Source: HGM04593 sp045612305 | GTDB taxonomy: Bacteria > Bacteroidota > Bacteroidia > Bacteroidales > Bacteroidaceae | Length of the DNA: 64,000 bases | Reading direction: 5' to 3' | Assembly (NCBI GenBank): GCA_045612305.1 | Contig: JAZKYU010000062.1 | Coordinates: 24,333 to 88,332 of the forward strand | Notes under the pieces: model-generated | The model's database searches: none | The model's input: the letters and a program-made list of their open reading frames with translations, nothing else | Told to the model about the DNA's origin: nothing | Made by a program: the position numbers and the translations under genes | Shown: positions 35,288-44,070 of the stretch, piece after piece | How positions within the stretch are numbered: position 1 is the stretch's first letter | Layout: every line of letters begins with the position of its first letter

Positions 35288-36035
35288 CGCTAGGTGCTTT
35301 AATTATTGTGTCTACTGAATTTGTTGTGTTGCCGTTTGTGGGGCGGTAGTACATCTTTATTATAGCCGCATCCTTGAGGAAGTCTATACCTCCAACCTCA
35401 ACCTTTACTATATCGAGCCCTGTACGCTTTTTGAGGTCTTCTATAAGCTCGGCCTCTTTGTCGGGGGTGATGAGGGCTATGTTGTCATACTTTATAATTT
35501 TGTAAGACAGGTGCTTTATTACAATGTTGCTCTCGCACACCCATATAGATGCTATGAAAAGCAGGTTGGCAAGAAACATCTCGGAGTATGACAGCTCCTC
35601 CATAACAAGGCCGTTTATGGCGCTCATTGCAATTATGATGAAGAGGTAGGTCATCTCGCGTATCGACACCTGCTCGGTGCGGTAACGTATGATGCTGAAG
35701 ATTGCAAAAAGACCAAGGGCAAAACCGGTCTTCAACTTTATGCCGCCCAGCAAATATATGAGCAGGAAGATGCTTATTGCAATGAGTATAAAGGTGAAAA
35801 AAAACTCTCCCTTTTTACATTTTGGGTAGTAGAAACCGCGTACCACGATACCCACAAACAAAAGGTTCATGAAAAAACCCATGAGAAGGTTGCTCATGCC
35901 CGAGAGGTTTAATATGGCGTGGCTAGCCCCTTGCACGGTCTCGGCGCCACCGGTAATAAATTCCTCTCCAAGCGCAGCGATGGCGTTAACTGTGGTTGCC
36001 CCGCCTGCAATAAGTGATAAAATTAAGTCCATCAT
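35265..36035 (-). CDS. DUF4956 membrane protein
   Basis: A 256-residue protein with about four to five membrane segments in the first 150 residues, a conserved FSIIRYRTEQV motif between segments, and a cytoplasmic C-terminal domain of about 80 residues. This is the DUF4956 family, which is repeatedly found beside VTC-domain proteins, as here (16-base gap). It may be a membrane partner of the VTC enzyme, for example a channel or anchor for its product, but no activity has been shown to my knowledge. Confidence 0.85.
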   Translation of the reverse strand: MMDLILSLIAGGATTVNAIAALGEEFITGGAETVQGASHAILNLSGMSNLLMGFFMNLLFVGIVVRGFYYPKCKKGEFFFTFILIAISIFLLIYLLGGIKLKTGFALGLFAIFSIIRYRTEQVSIREMTYLFIIIAMSAINGLVMEELSYSEMFLANLLFIASIWVCESNIVIKHLSYKIIKYDNIALITPDKEAELIEDLKKRTGLDIVKVEVGGIDFLKDAAIIKMYYRPTNGNTTNSVDTIIKAPSDEFKIKQ

Positions 36036-36051
36036 AGTTATGTTGTGTTTT

Positions 36052-36816
36052 TTATTTATGTTCCATTTTGTGTATCATGGTGAGACGCGCTTTAAAGTTG
36101 TTGCTCTTTAGCTCCTTGTTGGTGAGCGCGCTGCCTATGCAATATTTACTAAACCCGGAGCGTCGTATCCTCAAGGTGCGTATAATCTCCAGAGCCGGAG
36201 AGGGCACGTTGCCGTCGCGTTTAAGTTCTATTATGGCTACGCGCTCAAGTTTGTCGCGACCATCGCTCTTTAGGTGGTGGAAACGCAAGTTAAAGTCTAT
36301 GGTTAAGCGTTCGGTTTTTGCGAAATTTACCAGGGTTATTCGGTTAAACCAGTTTTCTATTACGGGCGAAACCTCGTCGAGGGTGTACCACGCGTGTTCT
36401 GCAAGGAAGGGGACAATTCTCTCGCTCTCGGCTCTCAGGCTTTCGAGCCCCTGTACTATTATGCGTTTCTTCTTGGTGCGGCCGTGGTTGTTTTTGTTTT
36501 TTACCTCTAGGAAGGTGTCGTTTGTGTCCATATAGGTGCGCACCCTTATCTTCTCGCGCACCTTGCGCCCACACTGATGCATACGGAACATCTTGTAGTC
36601 GGGGGTGTCGAGGTAGGTCGTGTGGTAGCCTGCAAGCCTCTCGCCGTCTTTTTCTTGGATGTAATATTTGCCTTGCACAGCGAGCAGGAAGGCGTTGAGC
36701 TGCTCGAGAGTCGCCACAAATTTCGTGTCCGTGCGGTTCATAAGCTTGATGCACGCCATCTCCTCAAGGGTGATGGGTGGCAGTTGTTGCGCTCTGCTTT
36801 TTATGCTCTCTATCAT
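36052..36816 (-). CDS. VTC-domain polyphosphate polymerase-like protein
   Basis: A 254-residue soluble protein of the VTC/TTM (triphosphate tunnel) fold, related to the catalytic domain of yeast Vtc4 that makes polyphosphate from ATP. Tunnel-lining charged residues are visible: a basic cluster RKVREKIRVR (84-93), Glu104 and Lys106 in FLEVKNKN, KKKR (116-119), and the IIELKR segment in the C-terminal third. The ORF extends to 36885, but the promoter lies inside that extension, so the ATG at 36816 is used. It heads a four-gene operon with DUF4956, DUF2490 and a dockerin protein. Whether it makes polyphosphate or another anionic polymer is unproven. Confidence 0.8.
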   Translation of the reverse strand: MIESIKSRAQQLPPITLEEMACIKLMNRTDTKFVATLEQLNAFLLAVQGKYYIQEKDGERLAGYHTTYLDTPDYKMFRMHQCGRKVREKIRVRTYMDTNDTFLEVKNKNNHGRTKKKRIIVQGLESLRAESERIVPFLAEHAWYTLDEVSPVIENWFNRITLVNFAKTERLTIDFNLRFHHLKSDGRDKLERVAIIELKRDGNVPSPALEIIRTLRIRRSGFSKYCIGSALTNKELKSNNFKARLTMIHKMEHK

Positions 36817-36851
36817 ACTTTTTATAGTAGGCTCTAAAGGGTTGCCTTGGG

Positions 36852-36885
36852 CAAAGATATAAGATTTTATAATAAATAATAACAA
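36852..36885 (-). promoter_or_regulatory. Promoter of the VTC operon
   Basis: Reverse strand TATCTTTG (36859-36852), with TTG (36885-36883) 23 bases upstream. Predicted leader about 30 bases to the ATG at 36816. Confidence 0.5.
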
Positions 36886-36995
36886 TATTTACATTTTTTT
36901 GCCGGCGGGTTCTGTTTTTGGCGCCGGGGGAAGAATATTTCCAAATTGTGGTTGCGAAATATTGTATATCCCGCTCGTTTGTTCGCAAATTTGGT

Positions 36996-37003
36996 TATTT
37001 TTG
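36996..37003 (+). promoter_or_regulatory. Putative -7 box for HD-domain gene
   Basis: TATTTTTG, 20 bases before the ATG. No -33 element at the right distance. Confidence 0.35.
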
Positions 37004-37023
37004 CGTTTAATAAGTGAACTATT

Positions 37024-37560
37024 ATGGTAAAAGAGATTATAGATAGGTTTTATCCTTGTGACGATGAACTTAAGCGTATCTTTTTGATACACGCTCGCAA
37101 GGTTGCCGACCTCTCCCTTGAGATGGCAGCCCGCCACCCCGAACTTGGGTTGGATGTAGAGTTTATAGAGGAGGCAGCCTTGCTGCACGACCTGGGCATA
37201 TTTATGTGCGACGCCCCACGCATACACTGCCACGGCGACAAGCCATATATTTGCCACGGTTATCTTGGAGCCGAGCTTTTGCGCTCTATGGGGTATCCAC
37301 GGCACGCGGCTGTGTGCGAAAGACACACCGGTACAGGCCTCACAAAAGAGCTTATAGAACGTGAGGGGTGGCCCTTGCCGTTGAAAGATTTTACCCCGGT
37401 TACTTTGGAGGAGCAACTTATATGTTTTGCCGATAAATTTTACTCAAAAACAAAGCACTTGGAGCAGGCTCGCACGCTTGAACAGGTGCGTGAGAGTATG
37501 CGTAAAATATCAGATGAGGCGGTCGAAAAAATAGATTTTTGGGCAAAAATCTTTATGTAA
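37024..37560 (+). CDS. HD-domain phosphohydrolase
   Basis: A 178-residue cytoplasmic protein with the HD metal-binding motif LLHDLG (about residues 57-62), an earlier His in FLIHARKVADL, and further His residues (IHCHGD, CERHTGTG) placed as in small HD hydrolases. Relatives are annotated as uncharacterised phosphohydrolases; the substrate is probably a nucleotide or phosphate ester. It stands alone between the VTC operon, which is divergent, and lptD. Confidence 0.8.
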   Translation: MVKEIIDRFYPCDDELKRIFLIHARKVADLSLEMAARHPELGLDVEFIEEAALLHDLGIFMCDAPRIHCHGDKPYICHGYLGAELLRSMGYPRHAAVCERHTGTGLTKELIEREGWPLPLKDFTPVTLEEQLICFADKFYSKTKHLEQARTLEQVRESMRKISDEAVEKIDFWAKIFM

Positions 37561-37654
37561 CAGGCTGCGAAATGAGGTTAATTTTATTGATGTTGCGTTT
37601 TTTTTAGCACAAAATAGCATTTACTCTCTTTTATTTTGTATTTTTGTCTCCTGT

Positions 37655-40390
37655 ATGCAGAGTATCATAAAAAATACAATATGCGTTTTTGTCTTGTCGG
37701 TGTTGGCCCTTGTGTCGATACCGTTGCAGGGCAAGGTGTGCTTTGCTTTCGATGCGCAACAGCTAGCCTTGTTGCGTGACACGCTTGCAAGCGACACCCT
37801 GCAGAGCGACACCGTTAAGGTGAAAAAGAAGAAAAAAGAGAACAAAGACGCGGTGGAGGATCCTGTGTACTACGAAGCGGCCGACTCTATGGTGTGGTCG
37901 CGTAGCGGTAACGCCTATCTCTATGGTGAGTGCAAGGTGCAATATCAAAAGATAGAGCTCAACGCCGACGTTATTAAAATGAATATGGACAGCAGCATCG
38001 TGAGCGCGACAGGCTCTGTCGACTCAACCGGTGTTTCGCGCGGCTTGCCTGTGTTCAAGGACGGAGGTACTCCCTACGAATCGGACAAAATAAGCTATAA
38101 CTTCAAGAGCAAGCGCGGTGTTGTAAACAATGTGTTTACCACACAAGGCGATGGTATTATGACCGGTAAACGTGCCAAAAAGGACTCTACCGGTGCTTTT
38201 TATGCTCACAAAGGTGCCTACACCACCTGCGATGCCGAGCATCCTCACTTCTACATAGCGCTCACAAGAGCAAAGGTGCGCCCCAAGAAAGATGTTGTCT
38301 TTGGTCCGGCCTACCTTGTTGTGGAAGATGTGCCTCTGCCGCTTGCTATACCGTTTGGTTTCTTTCCCTTTACCGACAGCTACTCTTCGGGCTTTATTAT
38401 GCCCTCTTATGGTGACGACTCGGAGCGAGGTTTCTACTTGCGCGACGGAGGTTACTACTTTGCTATAAGCGACCGTCTCGACCTCAAACTCACAGGTGAG
38501 ATATTTACAAAGGGCTCTTGGGGCTTGGGTGCTTCGTCGACCTATGCAAAGCGTTACCGTTACTCGGGCAACGTGGCGTTTAACTATCTTGTTACAAAAG
38601 AGGGCGAGAAGGGGCTCCCCGACTATGGTGTGGGCAAGAACTTCCGTTTTGTATGGAACCACCGCCAAGATCCTAAAGCCTTCCCCAACAGCAACTTCTC
38701 GGCGAGTGTAAACTATGCATCATCGAACTACGAGCGTTCAAACCTCACGAGTATATACAACCCCGTGCTCAACTCACAGACAGTGAGAACATCGAGCGTT
38801 AGCTACTCAAAGACCTTCCCCGATATAGGCTTGACTATATCTTCTACAATGAACGTGTCGCAAAACGTTCAAGACTCTATCGTGTCGTTAACCTTGCCGA
38901 GCCTCAATGTGTCTTTGAGCAAAAAGTATCCCTTCCGCAAGAAGAAACGTGCGGGCGATGAGCGTTGGTACGAAAAAATTTCACTCTCCTACACGGGACA
39001 AATGAGCAACAGCGTTACATCGAAGGAGGATGAGCTCTTTGAAAAGAGCCTTGCAACAGAGTGGCGCAACGGCTTTAAACACAACATACCTATAAGTGCA
39101 ACTTTCCAGTTGTTCAACTTCATAAACATTACCCCAAGTATAAACTACACCGAGCGCTGGTATCTTAAAAAGGTAAACCGTTCGTGGGATAGCGAGGCCA
39201 GAGCAGTTGTTCGCGACACCGTTTCGGGCTTCAACCGCGTGTACGACTATAATATGTCGCTGTCGGCCAACACAACGCTTTATGGTTTCTACGAGCCTGC
39301 GGGTTTCTTGAAAAAGAGCCGTGTGCATATGGTGCGTCACGTCTTTAAACCCTCTGTGTCGTTTACTTACTCGCCCGATTTTGGCTCGAGCAAGTATGGT
39401 TACTACGAGACCTATACGTATATGGACGACAACGGAGAGATACAAACTGTTGAATATTCTCCCTATGAGGGTAGCCTCTATGGTGTGCCGAGCAAGGGCA
39501 AGACCGGTAGCATCTCTTTTGGTGTGAGCAACAACCTCGAGATGAAGTGGCGCACAAAGAACGACTCGCTAAAGAAGGTGAGCATAATCGATGAATTGGG
39601 CGCAAACATAAGTTACAACCTTGCGGCAAAGACAAGGCCTTGGAGCAACTTGTCGACACGCTTGCGTTTAAAGCTTACAAAGCACTACACCTTCAGCTTG
39701 AATGCTGTGTTTGCCACATATGCCTACGAGTTTAACGAACGTGGTCAGGTTGTTGTGGGCGACAGAACAGAGTGGTCTTATGGCCGTTTTGGTCGCTTCC
39801 AGGGTATGAGCCAGAATATCTCGTACACCTTCAACAACAATACTTGGAAAAAAATACTCAGCCTTTTCGACTCTACAGAGGAGGAGGTTACCGGCGATGA
39901 AACAGAGGCTGGAGATACAAAAGATACTTCTTCGGAGCCCAAGAAGGTTAAGGGCTCTTTTGCATCGCAAGCAAGAAAAGAATCGAAGAACGCCGACGTG
40001 GATGCCGACGGTTATATGCCCTTTAAGATGCCTTGGAGTTTTTCGGTTTCTTATGGTATAGTGATGGCCGAGGACAGAAGCCGCCCTATAGATGTTAAGG
40101 ATATGCGTTACCCCTATAAATTTACACAGAATATGAACGTTTCGGGTAACATAGGTATCTCCGATAATTGGAAGATAAACTTTACATCGGGATATAATTT
40201 CGAGAACAAAGAGCTCACAACCACTACAATGAATATATCGCGCGACCTGCACTGCTTTGAGATGTCTTGCGGTATCGTGTTGAAGCCTTATACCTCGTTC
40301 AACTTTAGTTTCCGCGCTACATCGCAGATGCTTGCCGATGCTCTTAAGTGGGAGAAACGCGACAACGGTAGTGCTATCGACTGGTATTGA
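37655..40390 (+). CDS. lptD: LptD-like LPS assembly outer-membrane protein
   Basis: A 911-residue exported protein. An N-terminal hydrophobic signal is followed by an OstA/LptA-like beta-jellyroll domain (about 60-230; repeated NAYLYGECKV, NADVIKMN patterns) and a long C-terminal beta-barrel of the LptD family that inserts lipopolysaccharide into the outer membrane. Lys-rich and Ser/Lys-rich loops are present (KVKKKKKENK near 55; an EEEVTGDETEAGDTKD loop near 750). Bacteroidota LptD proteins diverge strongly from the Proteobacterial ones, so the gene symbol is by family placement. The gene has no close partners. Confidence 0.8.
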   Translation: MQSIIKNTICVFVLSVLALVSIPLQGKVCFAFDAQQLALLRDTLASDTLQSDTVKVKKKKKENKDAVEDPVYYEAADSMVWSRSGNAYLYGECKVQYQKIELNADVIKMNMDSSIVSATGSVDSTGVSRGLPVFKDGGTPYESDKISYNFKSKRGVVNNVFTTQGDGIMTGKRAKKDSTGAFYAHKGAYTTCDAEHPHFYIALTRAKVRPKKDVVFGPAYLVVEDVPLPLAIPFGFFPFTDSYSSGFIMPSYGDDSERGFYLRDGGYYFAISDRLDLKLTGEIFTKGSWGLGASSTYAKRYRYSGNVAFNYLVTKEGEKGLPDYGVGKNFRFVWNHRQDPKAFPNSNFSASVNYASSNYERSNLTSIYNPVLNSQTVRTSSVSYSKTFPDIGLTISSTMNVSQNVQDSIVSLTLPSLNVSLSKKYPFRKKKRAGDERWYEKISLSYTGQMSNSVTSKEDELFEKSLATEWRNGFKHNIPISATFQLFNFINITPSINYTERWYLKKVNRSWDSEARAVVRDTVSGFNRVYDYNMSLSANTTLYGFYEPAGFLKKSRVHMVRHVFKPSVSFTYSPDFGSSKYGYYETYTYMDDNGEIQTVEYSPYEGSLYGVPSKGKTGSISFGVSNNLEMKWRTKNDSLKKVSIIDELGANISYNLAAKTRPWSNLSTRLRLKLTKHYTFSLNAVFATYAYEFNERGQVVVGDRTEWSYGRFGRFQGMSQNISYTFNNNTWKKILSLFDSTEEEVTGDETEAGDTKDTSSEPKKVKGSFASQARKESKNADVDADGYMPFKMPWSFSVSYGIVMAEDRSRPIDVKDMRYPYKFTQNMNVSGNIGISDNWKINFTSGYNFENKELTTTTMNISRDLHCFEMSCGIVLKPYTSFNFSFRATSQMLADALKWEKRDNGSAIDWY

Positions 40391-40414
40391 TGTGTGTGTG
40401 ATAAAAACAATAAT

Positions 40415-40447
40415 AAAAAAAATAGAGCCGATGGCTCTATTTTTTTT
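40415..40447. terminator. Bidirectional terminator between lptD and ung
   Basis: A-rich/T-rich stem centred on AATAGAGCC-GAT-GGCTCTATT, with T-run after, serving convergent genes. Confidence 0.8.
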
Positions 40448-40448
40448 A

Positions 40449-41114
40449 TTACCATATTATTTTCTCTTTACCGTGCTCCTCGAGATATTTGTTGGCCTTG
40501 CTAAAGTGGTGGTTTCCGAAGAAACCTTGATAGGCAGAAAGGGGTGAGGGGTGTGGCGATGCAAGCACCAAGTGGCGGTTGCGGTCGATAAAGGCACCTT
40601 TCTTTTGTGCATAGCTACCCCATAGGATAAAGACTATGTTCTCTCGTCGTGTAGCAAGCTCGCGTATCGCAGCGTCGGTAAATTCCTCCCAACCGCGTTT
40701 TTGGTGTGAACCTGCACTTGCTGCGCGCACTGTGAGTGTGGCGTTAAGGAGCAACACGCCTTGGTCGCTCCAGCGTGTGAGGTCGCCGTCGGCAGGGATG
40801 GGCGTGCCACAATCTGCCTGTATCTCTTTGAATATGTTTAACAGCGATGGCGGGAAGGCTACCCCTTTATTAACCGAGAAACAGAGCCCGTTGGCTTGCC
40901 CTGCGCCGTGGTAGGGGTCTTGCCCTAAGATTACCACCTTCACATTGTCGAAGGGGCAGTGGTCGAAGGCGTTGAAGATGAGCTTGGCCGGCGGGTATAT
41001 GGGCGATGCCCCCTGGTACTCCTCTTTTACAAAGGAGGTTAGTTTGTGGAAGTAATCTTTCTCAAACTCTGCCGAGAGTACCTCTTTCCAGCTTTTCTCT
41101 ATTTTAACATCCAT
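40449..41114 (-). CDS. ung: Uracil-DNA glycosylase
   Basis: Family 1 UDG that removes uracil from DNA in base excision repair. The 221 residues contain the water-activating motif GQDPYHG and the DNA-intercalation motif HPSPLSAY near the C-terminus, both intact. It starts 7 bases after the asnA stop, so the two are co-transcribed from the asnA promoter region. Confidence 0.97.
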   Translation of the reverse strand: MDVKIEKSWKEVLSAEFEKDYFHKLTSFVKEEYQGASPIYPPAKLIFNAFDHCPFDNVKVVILGQDPYHGAGQANGLCFSVNKGVAFPPSLLNIFKEIQADCGTPIPADGDLTRWSDQGVLLLNATLTVRAASAGSHQKRGWEEFTDAAIRELATRRENIVFILWGSYAQKKGAFIDRNRHLVLASPHPSPLSAYQGFFGNHHFSKANKYLEEHGKEKIIW

Positions 41115-41121
41115 CGCAGGC

Positions 41122-42159
41122 TTAAATCAGAGGGATATTCATTGCGCTACACTGCTTGCGCATCTCGTCGGGCCATATGCTGGCCTGTATCTCGCCTATG
41201 TGTGCTTTTTGCAGCAAAAGCATGCAAAGACGCGATTGACCGATACCACCTCCTATGCTCAAAGGCAGAGCGCCTTGCAACATGCGACGGTGGAAGTATA
41301 GCTCTTTGCGCTCCTCTTTACCCGAAATTTTGAGCTGGTGCAAGAGCGCTTTTTCGTCGACGCGTATACCCATAGAAGAAAGTTCTACAGCCTTGCCAAG
41401 CACGGGCGACCATATCATGAGGTCACCGTTGAGACCCTCGAAGCCCTCTTCGTTGGGGGTGCTGTAGTCGTCGTAGTCGGGCGCGCGGTTGTCGTGGGGC
41501 TCTCCATCGCCCAACTTACCACCAATACCTATGATGAACACAGCGCCGTGCTTGCGTGTAATCTCCTCCTCGCGCTCTTTTGAGGTGAGGGTGGGGTAGA
41601 GACGGCGCAACTCCTCGGAGTGTATGAAGAATACTTTCTCGGGGAGCAAGGGGGTAATTTGCGGGTAGTACTCGCAAATTGTAAATTCGGTGTGGCGCAG
41701 TGCGCTGTAAATATCTTCTACAATATGTTTAAGGAACTCTACGGTGCGTTCCTCGGCAGATATTACTCTTTCCCAGTCCCACTGGTCGACATAGAGCGAG
41801 TGCAAGTTGTCGAGCTCCTCGTGGGCTCGTATAGCGTTCATGTCGGTGTATATGCCGTGGCCTTGTGCAATTTGATAATCGGCAAGGGTTACACGTTTCC
41901 ACTTTGCAAGCGAGTGTACCACCTCGGCAACCGCCCCGTTCATATCTTGTATGGGGAAACTTACCGCGTGCTCATATCCGTTGAGGTCGTCGTTGAGACC
42001 TGTGCCCTGCAACACGAAAAGCGGTGCGGTTACGCGGCGCAAACGTAGCGCAGCCGACAGGTTCATTTGGAAAATTTCTTTTATCTGTTTAATCGCTAGC
42101 TCTGTCTGCTTAAGGGTGAGCAGCGGTGTATATTCTGCGGGGAGTTTGTAGAGTTTCAT
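41122..42159 (-). CDS. asnA: Aspartate--ammonia ligase
   Basis: Ammonia-dependent asparagine synthetase of the AsnA type, structurally related to class II aspartyl-tRNA synthetase. The 345 residues include the conserved N-terminal segment ending in the VTAPLFV strand, the VDQWDWE motif, and the C-terminal GGGIGQSRLCMLLL class II motif. It uses free ammonia rather than glutamine. It is first in an operon with ung and lies directly downstream of a tandem repeat array containing promoter-like boxes. Confidence 0.97.
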   Translation of the reverse strand: MKLYKLPAEYTPLLTLKQTELAIKQIKEIFQMNLSAALRLRRVTAPLFVLQGTGLNDDLNGYEHAVSFPIQDMNGAVAEVVHSLAKWKRVTLADYQIAQGHGIYTDMNAIRAHEELDNLHSLYVDQWDWERVISAEERTVEFLKHIVEDIYSALRHTEFTICEYYPQITPLLPEKVFFIHSEELRRLYPTLTSKEREEEITRKHGAVFIIGIGGKLGDGEPHDNRAPDYDDYSTPNEEGFEGLNGDLMIWSPVLGKAVELSSMGIRVDEKALLHQLKISGKEERKELYFHRRMLQGALPLSIGGGIGQSRLCMLLLQKAHIGEIQASIWPDEMRKQCSAMNIPLI

Positions 42160-42236
42160 CTGCTTGACAAATTGTCGTTATTTTTGGTGATTAAGTGATT
42201 TTTTCGTTTTTTAGTAAGCTTTTGTTTTACTTCTTG

Positions 42237-42244
42237 CAAAGATA
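42237..42244 (-). promoter_or_regulatory. -7 box of asnA
   Basis: TATCTTTG on the reverse strand, 78 bases before the asnA ATG. It is the first of four similar boxes spaced exactly 82 bases apart. Confidence 0.5.
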
Positions 42245-42246
42245 CG

Positions 42247-42492
42247 AATAAGCGAGCGAAAACATATCAAGCTTGCTTGAATATTTTTCCCAGCGAGCGA
42301 AAGTATCTTCGCTACAAGCAAATATACTAATAAGCGAGCGAAAACATATCAAGCTCGCTTGAATATTTTTCCCAGCGAGCGAAAGTATCTTCGCTACAAG
42401 CAAATATACGAATAAATGAGCGAAAACATATCAAGCTTGCTTGAATATTTTTCCCAGCGAGCGAAAGTATCTTCGCTGCAAGCAAATATACG
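42247..42492. repeat. 82-bp tandem repeat, three copies
   Basis: Copies at 42247-42328, 42329-42410 and 42411-42492 differ at only a few positions. Each unit has a palindrome TCAAGC-NN-GCTTGA and a hairpin AGCGAA-AGTATC-TTCGCT. Each unit also carries TATCTTCG on the forward strand and TATATTTG on the reverse strand (reverse boxes at 42319-42326, 42401-42408, 42483-42490), both matching the Bacteroidota -7 consensus. Confidence 0.9.
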
Positions 42493-42630
42493 AACAAAAT
42501 ATTAGAAACACGTTTTTTTAAAAATATTTTAGTGCCTCGTAACGCAAAAAAGCAGCGCCCCGTCATCGCGCACAAGAAGCGAGAGAAAAAAAATGCGACA
42601 ACAATCGCCCCTAAAGCAAGAATAATTCAC

Positions 42631-42638
42631 TAACTTCG
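42631..42638 (+). promoter_or_regulatory. Putative -7 box for ttcA-like gene
   Basis: TAACTTCG, 17 bases before the ATG at 42656; no clear -33 element. Confidence 0.35.
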
Positions 42639-42655
42639 CGCCAAAATTGCAGCAG

Positions 42656-43405
42656 ATGGCAAAATACAGCGAAGAACAAAAGATTTACAAGCATATACAG
42701 GGAAAATTCTCCAAAGCCACTAAAGAGTATCGCCTCTTTGAAGATGGCGACAAAATCCTTGTAGCCCTCTCGGGAGGTAAAGACTCGCTCACCTTGCTGC
42801 AGCTCCTTGCCGAAAGAAGCCGCATACACAAACCCACAATATCCATAATAGCCGGGCACGTATCGATGATAAATATTCCTTACAAAGCAAACAAAGAGTA
42901 CTTGCAAAAATTCTGCGATGAGCTACAAGTACCCTTCCACCACATAGAGAGCAGCTTTGAAGCCGAAAACAAAGCCAAGCGTTCACCCTGCTTCCTCTGT
43001 TCATGGAACAGGCGCAAAGCCCTTTTTGAACTTGCCCAACGTGAGGGATGCAACAAGATAGCCTTGGGGCACAACATGGACGACTTTATCGAAACCCTGC
43101 TGATGAACATAACCTTCCAGGGAGCTGTCAGCGCTATGACACCTTCGATGAAGATGGAAAAATTTCCCATAACCATAATACGCCCGTTATGCCTTGTAAA
43201 CGAGGACAACGTGGAAAAATATGCGCAGATAAAAGCCTTCCCGCCACAGATAAAAAACTGCCCTCACGAAAACAGCAGCAACCGCAAAAAAATGAAAGAC
43301 CTGCTTGCAACACTCGAGGCTTTAAACCCCGAAGCGCGCTATAATATATGGGGAGCTATGAGCAATATACAAACAGAGCTTTTACCACCGAAGATTAAAA
43401 AATAA
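42656..43405 (+). CDS. ttcA: TtcA-family tRNA 2-thiolation protein
   Basis: A 249-residue ATP pyrophosphatase of the TtcA/TtuA group that inserts sulfur into tRNA, probably 2-thiocytidine at position 32. Motifs: PP-loop SGGKDS (39-44), CFLC (Cys112, Cys115) and Cys202 in NCPHEN, the three Cys expected to hold an Fe-S cluster. The start at ATG 42656 is chosen over TTG 42647. A DUF486 gene follows 20 bases later. Family placement is firm; the exact tRNA position is by analogy. Confidence 0.85.
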   Translation: MAKYSEEQKIYKHIQGKFSKATKEYRLFEDGDKILVALSGGKDSLTLLQLLAERSRIHKPTISIIAGHVSMINIPYKANKEYLQKFCDELQVPFHHIESSFEAENKAKRSPCFLCSWNRRKALFELAQREGCNKIALGHNMDDFIETLLMNITFQGAVSAMTPSMKMEKFPITIIRPLCLVNEDNVEKYAQIKAFPPQIKNCPHENSSNRKKMKDLLATLEALNPEARYNIWGAMSNIQTELLPPKIKK

Positions 43406-43425
43406 ATAGTAAAAATAACTGACAA

Positions 43426-43800
43426 ATGACAAAGATTATTCTCACCCTAACGCTGCTCATTATATCGAACAGCTTTATGACACTTGCTTGGTATGGCAAC
43501 CTCAAGTTGCAAGATATGAAAATCATATCGTCGAAAACACCACTCATACTCATAATCCTCATCAGTTGGGGCATTGCTCTGCTGGAGTACACCTTCCTGA
43601 TACCTGCCAACCGTATAGGCAGCGACATAAACGGCGGCCCCTTCTCACTCGTGCAACTAAAAGTTATACAAGAGGTTATATCCTGCCTTGTCTTCGGTAT
43701 CATAGTATCCATACTGTTCAAAGGCGAGAGCCTGCAGTGGAACCATCTTGTAGCCGTGTTCTTCTTGGTACTTGCAGTCTATTTTGTTTTCCTAAAATAG
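43426..43800 (+). CDS. DUF486 family small membrane protein
   Basis: A 124-residue protein with four hydrophobic segments, matching DUF486 (DMT-like small transporters). Conserved pieces are MTLAWYG in the first segment, ISWGIALLEY in the second, PANRIG and LKVIQE. Its substrate is unknown. It is probably co-transcribed with the upstream ttcA-like gene. A terminator follows. Confidence 0.85.
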   Translation: MTKIILTLTLLIISNSFMTLAWYGNLKLQDMKIISSKTPLILIILISWGIALLEYTFLIPANRIGSDINGGPFSLVQLKVIQEVISCLVFGIIVSILFKGESLQWNHLVAVFFLVLAVYFVFLK

Positions 43801-43826
43801 CACCACATACAACACTTGATAGAAGC

Positions 43827-43852
43827 AAAATCGCCCTCAACGGGGCGATTTT
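43827..43852 (+). terminator. Terminator after DUF486 gene
   Basis: Ten-base stem AAAATCGCCC / GGGCGATTTT with loop TCAACG and following T-run. Confidence 0.85.
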
Positions 43853-43929
43853 TTTATGCCCTAAAACCAGTAAAACCCACTGCCAACTAAAAATAATAAG
43901 GAAAAATAAATAATTTTGAGGAAAATTTC

Positions 43930-43960
43930 TTGTTTGATAAAATTTATTCCCTTATATTTG
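43930..43960 (+). promoter_or_regulatory. Promoter of the fasciclin lipoprotein gene
   Basis: TTG (43930-43932), 20 bases, TATATTTG (43953-43960): a full Bacteroidota consensus. Predicted leader about 104 bases before the ATG at 44071. Confidence 0.65.
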
Positions 43961-44070
43961 AAACTGATTTGTGCCGTTATGCAACCCCAAAAGTTGGGTA
44001 CGCAAAACAGCTACAGCTAACAAGCTAAAAATCAGCGCAAAAGCAAATAACAATTAAAAAACAACTAAAT

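Larger units (their letters stand above)
42160..42655. other. Divergent intergenic region asnA / ttcA-like
   Basis: About 500 bases without a supportable gene. It contains a three-copy 82-bp tandem repeat (42247-42492) and promoter-like boxes on both strands. An 82-residue ORF over the repeats (reverse, 42327-42575) is not credible because the unit length is not a multiple of three. Confidence 0.8.

Noticed and set aside
42160..42246. Riboswitch in the asnA leader
   Set aside because: The leader is short and shows no conserved riboswitch core.
42247..42492. CRISPR array
   Set aside because: The 82-bp units are contiguous and nearly identical with no unique spacers, and no cas genes are present.
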